A stretch of 64,000 nucleotides of DNA from contig DASYGT010000023.1 in the NCBI GenBank assembly GCA_035999365.1, positions 1 through 64,000 of the forward strand. The letters are read 5' to 3'. Shown here one piece after another: positions 59,171-64,000 of this stretch (the first letter of the stretch is position 1; each line of letters starts with the position of its first letter). The notes beneath the pieces were generated by a model. That model was not told where the DNA came from. It made no database searches and was given only the letters and a program-made list of their open reading frames with translations. The stretch comes from DASYGT01 sp035999365 (lineage in GTDB: Bacteria; Actinomycetota; Actinomycetes; Mycobacteriales; Jatrophihabitantaceae). A program made the translations under genes and the position numbers.

Positions 59171-60341
59171 CCAGATCGAGGGCTCCCGCGCGATCGCCCA
59201 GACGGTTGCGCGCTGCCGCCCGCAGGTCGTACCCGCGTACCCGATCACGCCGCAGACGCACATCGTCGAGGCCGTCGGTGCGATGGTGAAATCCGGCGAG
59301 CTCGCGCCGTGTGTGTTCATCACTGTCGAATCCGAGTTCGCGGCGATGTCGGCGGCACTGGGCGCCTCTGCGGGAGGTGCGCGTGCGTACACGGCCACGG
59401 CTAGCCAGGGACTGCTCTACATGACCGAAGCGCTCTTCAACGTCGCGGGACTCGGCTTGCCGGTCGTGATGACGGTGGCGAACCGCGCGATCGGGGCGCC
59501 GATCAATATCTGGAACGACCACAGCGATTCGATGAGCCAGCGTGACTGCGGCTGGGTGCAGTTGTACGCGGAGGACAACCAGGCTGCCGTCGCCCTGCAC
59601 GTCGTGGCCTTCGCGTTGGCCGAGCGCCTGTCGCTGCCCGTGATGGTGTGTGTAGACGGCTTCGTGCTCACCCACGCCGTCGAACCGATCGATGTTCCAG
59701 AGGCGTCGGTCGTGGATGACTTCCTGCCGCCTTTCGTGCCGCGCCAAGTTCTCGATCCCGACGAGCCGGTGACGATCGGCGCGATGGTCGGCCCGGATGC
59801 GTTTACCGAGGTTCGCGTGCTCGCACACCGTCAACTCATGCAAGCGCTCGAGACGTTCACCGATCTCACGGCGCATTACTCGGAGCTCACCGGGCAGCAC
59901 CTCGAGGCAGTGTCGAGCTACCGCACCGAGGGCACCGACACCGTGCTGATGACGATCGGCTCGATCACCGGCACCGTGCGAGACCTGGCCGACGAGCTCG
60001 CCGACACAGATCCGTTCGGTGTCGTGTCGTTGACGATGTACCGTCCGTTCCCCGCCGAGGACGTACGGCACGCGCTGGCGAACGCCAAGCATGTGATCGT
60101 CATCGAACGCGCCTTCGCGCCAGGAGCCGGCGGCGTGGTCTCTGCTGACGTCCGCACGGCGCTTGCCGGGAATCCCATTCGTATCTCGACTGTCGTGGCC
60201 GGGCTCGGCGGGCGTGCGGTGACCACCGCCGCCCTGCGCGGCGTCCTCGCCGACGCCGCGGCCGGGACCCTCGAGACGTTCGGGTTCCTCGACGTCAAGG
60301 ACGACGTCATGGCGCGGGAACTGTCGGAGGTGCGCGCATGA
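59163..60341 (+). CDS. 2-oxoacid:ferredoxin oxidoreductase, alpha subunit
   Basis: This 392-residue protein overlaps the gamma gene by eight bases. PAYPITPQTHIVEAVG at the N-terminus, ESEFAAMSAALGASAGGARA and YTATASQGLLYMTEALFNVA are the characteristic PorA text, with the thiamine-proximal YPITPQT. It binds pyruvate or a 2-oxoacid at the interface with the beta subunit. Together the subunits oxidise the 2-oxoacid with CoA to acyl-CoA, CO2 and reduced ferredoxin. Confidence 0.95.
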   Translation: MRSQIEGSRAIAQTVARCRPQVVPAYPITPQTHIVEAVGAMVKSGELAPCVFITVESEFAAMSAALGASAGGARAYTATASQGLLYMTEALFNVAGLGLPVVMTVANRAIGAPINIWNDHSDSMSQRDCGWVQLYAEDNQAAVALHVVAFALAERLSLPVMVCVDGFVLTHAVEPIDVPEASVVDDFLPPFVPRQVLDPDEPVTIGAMVGPDAFTEVRVLAHRQLMQALETFTDLTAHYSELTGQHLEAVSSYRTEGTDTVLMTIGSITGTVRDLADELADTDPFGVVSLTMYRPFPAEDVRHALANAKHVIVIERAFAPGAGGVVSADVRTALAGNPIRISTVVAGLGGRAVTTAALRGVLADAAAGTLETFGFLDVKDDVMARELSEVRA

Positions 60342-61330
60342 GCGTGAAGTTCTACCAGGTGGGCAGTCGGGCAGTGGGCAACCGGCTGCTCGACATCACC
60401 GAGCGAACGGAGCAGTCGAACCCCGACCGTCGCAACGCCCTGAACTCGGGTCACCGCGCGTGTCAGGGATGTGGCGAGGCGCTTGCGGCCCGGTACGTCC
60501 TCGACACGGCCGTGCGGGCAACGAACGGCCGGCTGGTGACGGTGAACGCGACCGGCTGCCTGGAGGTCTTCTCGACGCCGTATCCGGAGAGCTCATGGCA
60601 GTTGCCCTGGCTTCACTCGCTGTTCGCCAACGCACCCGCGGTCGCATCCGGAGTCGCGGCCGCGTTCCACGCGCAGGGGAGGGATGACATCCGGGTGCTC
60701 GCCCAGGGCGGCGACGGTGGCACTGTCGACATCGGCTTCGCCTGCCTGTCCGGCATGTTCGAACGCAACGACGATGTGCTCTACGTCTGCTACGACAACG
60801 AGGCATACATGAACACCGGCGTGCAGCGTTCCGGTGCAACGCCACCGGCTGCGCGCACTGCCACTACCGAAGCGGTGGGCCCGTCGCCGGGCAACCCGTT
60901 CGGGCAGGGCAAAGACGCACCGCGCATCGCCATGGCGCACGACATCGCCTACGTCGCGACGGCCACCATCGCCGACCTGCACGACCTCGAGGCGAAGGTC
61001 ACCCAGGCGATGTCGATCCGGGGAGCGCGATACCTGCACGTGCTGGTGCCGTGCCCGCTCGGCTGGGGCTCGGCGCCCGCACAGACGGTGCAGCTGGCGC
61101 GGCTGGCACAACGCAGTGGCCTGTTCCCGGTGTACGAGGCCACAGACGGCACGGTGACCTCGGTATTGCCGATACGCGGCCGGGTGCCCGTCGAGGAGTA
61201 CCTGCGCCCGCAGAAGCGCTACGCGCATCTGTTCGCCGGCGCGGGCCGTCCGGACATCGTCGCGCGGCTGCAGCAGATCGCCGACCGTAACGTCGCGCGC
61301 TATGGACTGATCGAGGAGGCGTCGCGGTGA
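60338..61330 (+). CDS. 2-oxoacid:ferredoxin oxidoreductase, beta subunit
   Basis: This 330-residue protein overlaps the alpha gene (ATGA). The thiamine diphosphate-binding motif is AQGGDGGTVDIGFACLSGMF. Cluster-ligand cysteines are in HRACQGCGEAL (CxxC), ATGCLEVF and VPCPLGWG, the four-Cys set for one [4Fe-4S] cluster in beta subunits. VCYDNEAYMNTGVQRSGATP is the substrate-side region. It completes the alpha-beta-gamma enzyme; the delta ferredoxin subunit is supplied by the next gene. Confidence 0.95.
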   Translation: MSVKFYQVGSRAVGNRLLDITERTEQSNPDRRNALNSGHRACQGCGEALAARYVLDTAVRATNGRLVTVNATGCLEVFSTPYPESSWQLPWLHSLFANAPAVASGVAAAFHAQGRDDIRVLAQGGDGGTVDIGFACLSGMFERNDDVLYVCYDNEAYMNTGVQRSGATPPAARTATTEAVGPSPGNPFGQGKDAPRIAMAHDIAYVATATIADLHDLEAKVTQAMSIRGARYLHVLVPCPLGWGSAPAQTVQLARLAQRSGLFPVYEATDGTVTSVLPIRGRVPVEEYLRPQKRYAHLFAGAGRPDIVARLQQIADRNVARYGLIEEASR

Positions 61331-62988
61331 CGCACAAGCCGTTCGCGATCACGCTGGACGTCAAGTCCAGCCTGGCCAACCACACCGGCATGTGGCGCAG
61401 TGAGCGCCCCGTGTACTTCGACGGACTGCCGCCATGCAACCACGCGTGCCCGGCCGGCGAGCAGATACAGGCGTGGCTGTACTCGGCCGAGGAGGCCGAC
61501 TACGAGACTGCGTGGCGGCGTCTGGTCAATGACAATCCGTTCCCGGCGGTCATGGGCCGGGTTTGCTATCACCCGTGCGAGACGGCCTGCAACCGTGCCG
61601 AACTCGACACCTCCGTCGGCATCAACTCCGTCGAGCGCTTCCTCGGCGACGAGGCAATCCGACAAGGCTGGACGCTGCCGGCACCTGCCCCATCGACCGG
61701 CAAGCGCGTGCTCGTGGTCGGTGCCGGTCCGGCCGGCCTGTCTGCGGCGTACCACTTGCGCCGCCTCGGGCACGCCGTCGAGATCCGCGACGCCGGATCG
61801 GCCGCTGGGGGCATGATGCGCTACGGCATCCCGACGTTCCGTCTGCCGCGGGACGTGCTCGACGCCGAGATCGAGCGCCTGCTCTCAAACGGCGTCGAAC
61901 TGCGGCTAGACACCCGCGTGGACGACGTGGAAGCCGCGATGCGCGAAGGGTCGTTCGACGCGGCCTTCCTCGCCGTCGGCGCACAGCTGAGCCACCGTGC
62001 CTACATCCCGGCTGGTCAGGCAGCGCGCGTGGTGGATGCGTTGGCCTTGCTCGGCAGCGCAGCGGCAGGTGAGCGCCCACAGCTCGGCCGTACCGTCGTT
62101 GTCTACGGCGGCGGCAACACCGCCATGGACGCTGCACGCACCGCGCGGCGGCTCGGTGCAGACGACGCGATCATCGTGTACCGGCGCACGCAAGCGCAGA
62201 TGCCCGCCAACGACATCGAGCTCGAAGAGGCCCTTGACGAGGGCGTCCGGATCAAGTGGCTGAACACGATCGCCGCGGTCGACGGCGGCGAGGTTCGCCT
62301 CGAACGCATGGAGCTCGACGACGAGGGCGTCCCGCAACCCACGGGCGAATTCGAGACGCTCGACGCCGATGCCGTCGTACTCGCGCTCGGTCAGGACGTC
62401 GACCGCGCGATCTTCGACGGCATCCCCGGAGTCGCGATTGTGGACGGGACGGTGGCGGTCGACGACACGATGATGACCGGCCACCCCGGGATCTTCGCCG
62501 GCGGCGACGCCGTGCCGTCCGCACGCTCGGTGACAGTCTCGATCGGGCATGGGGGGACCGTCGCGCGCAACATCGATCGTTGGCTGGGCATGGCGACCGC
62601 GTCGCAGCTGAACGGGGGAGCGCCGGCGCAGGCAGCCCCGACGAGCACGCCCGTGCCGATCGCGTTCGGCGACCTGAACAGCTGGTACTACAGCGACGCC
62701 CCGCATTCCGTGCGGCCGCAGCTCGACGCCGCGCGCCGCACGACTGACTTCGCCGAGGTGGTGGGCGGGCTCGACGCCGACACGGCCGTGTACGAAGCAC
62801 GACGCTGCATGTCGTGTGGCAACTGCTTCGGCTGCGACAACTGCTTCGGAGTCTGCCCGGACAACGCCGTCATCAAGGGCGACGGCCCGCACGGCTACTC
62901 CATCGACTACGACTACTGCAAGGGCTGCGGCCTCTGCGCCGCCGAGTGCCCGAGCGGAGCGATCCGAATGGAGCCGGAGACGAGCTGA
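61327..62988 (+). CDS. GltD-like NAD(P)H oxidoreductase fused to a 2[4Fe-4S] ferredoxin domain
   Basis: This 553-residue protein starts at a GTG overlapping the beta gene. The N-terminal Cys pattern NHACPAGEQI and RVCYHPCETACNRAE binds [4Fe-4S] clusters. RVLVVGAGPAGLSAAYHLRR binds FAD, and VVVYGGGNTAMDAARTARRL the pyridine nucleotide. The C-terminus (about 495-550) is a two-cluster ferredoxin: CMSCGNCFGCDNCFGVCP and CKGCGLCAAECPSGAI, the text of a PorD delta subunit. It should pass electrons from the oxidoreductase to NAD(P)+ or the reverse, so the enzyme would be linked to NAD(P) rather than to free ferredoxin. Confidence 0.93.
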   Translation: MTHKPFAITLDVKSSLANHTGMWRSERPVYFDGLPPCNHACPAGEQIQAWLYSAEEADYETAWRRLVNDNPFPAVMGRVCYHPCETACNRAELDTSVGINSVERFLGDEAIRQGWTLPAPAPSTGKRVLVVGAGPAGLSAAYHLRRLGHAVEIRDAGSAAGGMMRYGIPTFRLPRDVLDAEIERLLSNGVELRLDTRVDDVEAAMREGSFDAAFLAVGAQLSHRAYIPAGQAARVVDALALLGSAAAGERPQLGRTVVVYGGGNTAMDAARTARRLGADDAIIVYRRTQAQMPANDIELEEALDEGVRIKWLNTIAAVDGGEVRLERMELDDEGVPQPTGEFETLDADAVVLALGQDVDRAIFDGIPGVAIVDGTVAVDDTMMTGHPGIFAGGDAVPSARSVTVSIGHGGTVARNIDRWLGMATASQLNGGAPAQAAPTSTPVPIAFGDLNSWYYSDAPHSVRPQLDAARRTTDFAEVVGGLDADTAVYEARRCMSCGNCFGCDNCFGVCPDNAVIKGDGPHGYSIDYDYCKGCGLCAAECPSGAIRMEPETS

Positions 62989-63021
62989 GCGGCAGGGAGT
63001 CGCCCGCGAGAGGAGTCCTAC

Positions 63022-63864
63022 ATGTCCAGCTACAGGTCTGAGATTCCGCCTGTGGGTAGCCGAGCGAGCCTCTTCGGCGACACCACCGATGAGCAGTTCA
63101 CGGCGACCCTGCGCTACCTGGGCTCGGTGGCACACGCTGAGGCCACGAAGCGACGGCCGGCGAAGGCGCCCGCATACGGAGCGCAGTTCGTCCGCGAGGT
63201 CATGGTGACCGGAGTCGTGACAGCGCACGAGGATGCCGTGTTCAAGGAGATCCTCGGCGCCATGAGCCGCAACAGGATCAGCGCCGTGCCGGTGGTCGAT
63301 TCGGAGCACCGCGTGGTCGGAGTCGTCTCCGAGGCCGATCTGCTCGCCCGCGTGTCCGGCGGCCGCATCGCCCGACCCCGTGGGCACCGCATGTCCTGGC
63401 GCAGCGAGTCCCGCGCCAAGGTGCACGCGACGACAGCCCGTGACCTGATGACGTCGCCGGCCGTTGTCACGATGCGCGATACCCCGATCTCTGCGGCCGT
63501 GCGGCTGGCCGCCGCAAGCCGGGTGCGCCGACTGCCCGTCGTCGACAGCGACGGACGCCTCGTCGGCATCGTGTCACGCGCCGACCTGCTCAAGCCGTTC
63601 CTGCGCACCGACGAGGACATTCGCGAGCAGATCCTGCGCGAGGTGATGGTCGGGTCGTTCCTGCTGCACACCCGGAGCGTCGGCCTCAGCGTGCGCGAGG
63701 GCGTAGTGGAGATCAGTGGTGAGATCGAGCGTCGGCTCGTGATGGTGTCGCTCGTGCGCGCCATCCGCGCCGTGCCCGGTGTCGTCGATGTGGACGACAG
63801 CCGGCTGACCTACCGCGTGGACGACACCATCTCGCCCGCGACCAAGACCGGCCCGCTCTACTGA
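63022..63864 (+). CDS. CBS-pair protein with C-terminal BON-like domain
   Basis: This 280-residue protein follows gagaggag. Two CBS motifs are visible, REVMVTGVVTAHEDAVFKEI and RDLMTSPAVVTMRDTPISAA, each ending in a VVGVVSEADLL or LVGIVSRADLL-type strand. The C-terminal 60 residues (REGVVEISGEIERRLVMVSL, then RAIRAVPGVVDVDDS) are a BON domain. CBS proteins of this layout and the smaller Hrp1 are DosR-regulon members. It may bind adenine nucleotides. It converges on the universal stress protein gene. Confidence 0.92.
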   Translation: MSSYRSEIPPVGSRASLFGDTTDEQFTATLRYLGSVAHAEATKRRPAKAPAYGAQFVREVMVTGVVTAHEDAVFKEILGAMSRNRISAVPVVDSEHRVVGVVSEADLLARVSGGRIARPRGHRMSWRSESRAKVHATTARDLMTSPAVVTMRDTPISAAVRLAAASRVRRLPVVDSDGRLVGIVSRADLLKPFLRTDEDIREQILREVMVGSFLLHTRSVGLSVREGVVEISGEIERRLVMVSLVRAIRAVPGVVDVDDSRLTYRVDDTISPATKTGPLY

Positions 63865-63872
63865 GGCTCTTC

Positions 63873-64000
63873 TCAGAGGGCGGGGACGATCGCCAGCGGG
63901 CACGGCGAGTGGTGCATCAGCCAGGAAGTCAGCGGGCCAAGGTGCGGAAGGTGACTGTGCTCGTCGCGGCGGCAGCCCACGACCAGCAGCGCTGCCTTCT
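63873..64000 (-). CDS. universal stress protein (UspA family), C-terminal part
   Basis: The gene runs off the window end. The 41 visible C-terminal residues read VVGCRRDEHSHLPHLGPLTS and WLMHHSPCPLAIVPAL. The last block is the standard C-terminus of actinobacterial Usp domains, with the G-x-x-S-ATP-loop region just before. Universal stress proteins are prominent DosR-regulon members in mycobacteria, which fits the neighbourhood. It converges on the CBS gene, eight bases apart. Confidence 0.88.
   Translation of the reverse strand, partial: KAALLVVGCRRDEHSHLPHLGPLTSWLMHHSPCPLAIVPAL

Noticed and set aside
1..64000. CRISPR arrays, insertion sequences or prophage genes
   Set aside because: No regularly spaced direct repeats, transposase, integrase, terminase or Cas-like proteins were seen in any frame.

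Overview
The window is high-GC DNA from an actinobacterium. Evidence for this includes a mycothiol-dependent maleylpyruvate-isomerase-type protein, an F420-type luciferase-like oxidoreductase, a DosS/DosR-type hypoxia sensor pair, many GTG starts and several apparently leaderless promoters. The genus cannot be fixed from sequence reading alone; Mycobacteriales, Frankiales or Jatrophihabitans-like lineages would all fit. I see no tRNA, rRNA, CRISPR array, insertion sequence or phage gene.

Region 1 (1-15.8 kb) is one long plus-strand operon. Nearly every junction is a stop/start overlap. It encodes a peptide-type ABC importer (substrate-binding protein cut by the window edge, two permeases, two ATPases), an aldehyde dehydrogenase, a GlcG/HbpS-like protein, a gamma-glutamyltransferase homologue, an acyl-CoA dehydrogenase, an acyl-CoA ligase, a DUF6282 metal-dependent hydrolase-like protein, an isopropylmalate/tartrate-dehydrogenase homologue, an MFS transporter and an enoyl-CoA hydratase. 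It reads as an uptake and catabolic pathway for an unidentified amide or gamma-glutamyl compound that ends in CoA chemistry. A DUF1275 membrane protein and a RidA protein diverge from a GTATAC-type operator at its end.

Region 2 (15.8-28.2 kb) is an array of small, mostly single genes: ABM monooxygenases, GNATs, hotdog thioesterase, RidA, YdeI, VOC, DinB, lipoproteins and a bilobed aspartyl protease. It includes one frameshifted gene. A short imperfect-hairpin repeat recurs in its gaps. It ends with a ClpX-type zinc-finger protein behind two in-phase palindromes, an LLM oxidoreductase, an acetyltransferase/Rieske pair and an overlooked 54-residue protein.

Region 3 (28.3-46.8 kb) holds glucose-6-phosphate dehydrogenase, an ABC-2 exporter, two ECF sigma factor systems, a secreted protein joining three beta repeats to a periplasmic-binding-protein domain, a CDF metal transporter, several secreted proteins and glutamate decarboxylase. 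The second sigma system (42.7-44.4 kb) has two matching promoters, one for the sigma gene and one for an adjacent Thr-rich surface protein.

Region 4 (46.8-64 kb) looks like a DosR-type dormancy/hypoxia regulon: a Mg2+-type P-ATPase diverging from a hemolysin III protein, two Acg-type nitroreductases separated by a coupled 43-codon ORF, a DosS-like haem GAF kinase, a DosR-like regulator, a GAPDH-2-oxoacid:ferredoxin-oxidoreductase operon, a CBS-BON protein and a universal stress protein. DosR-like GGGAC..GTCCC sites lie at four of the promoters.
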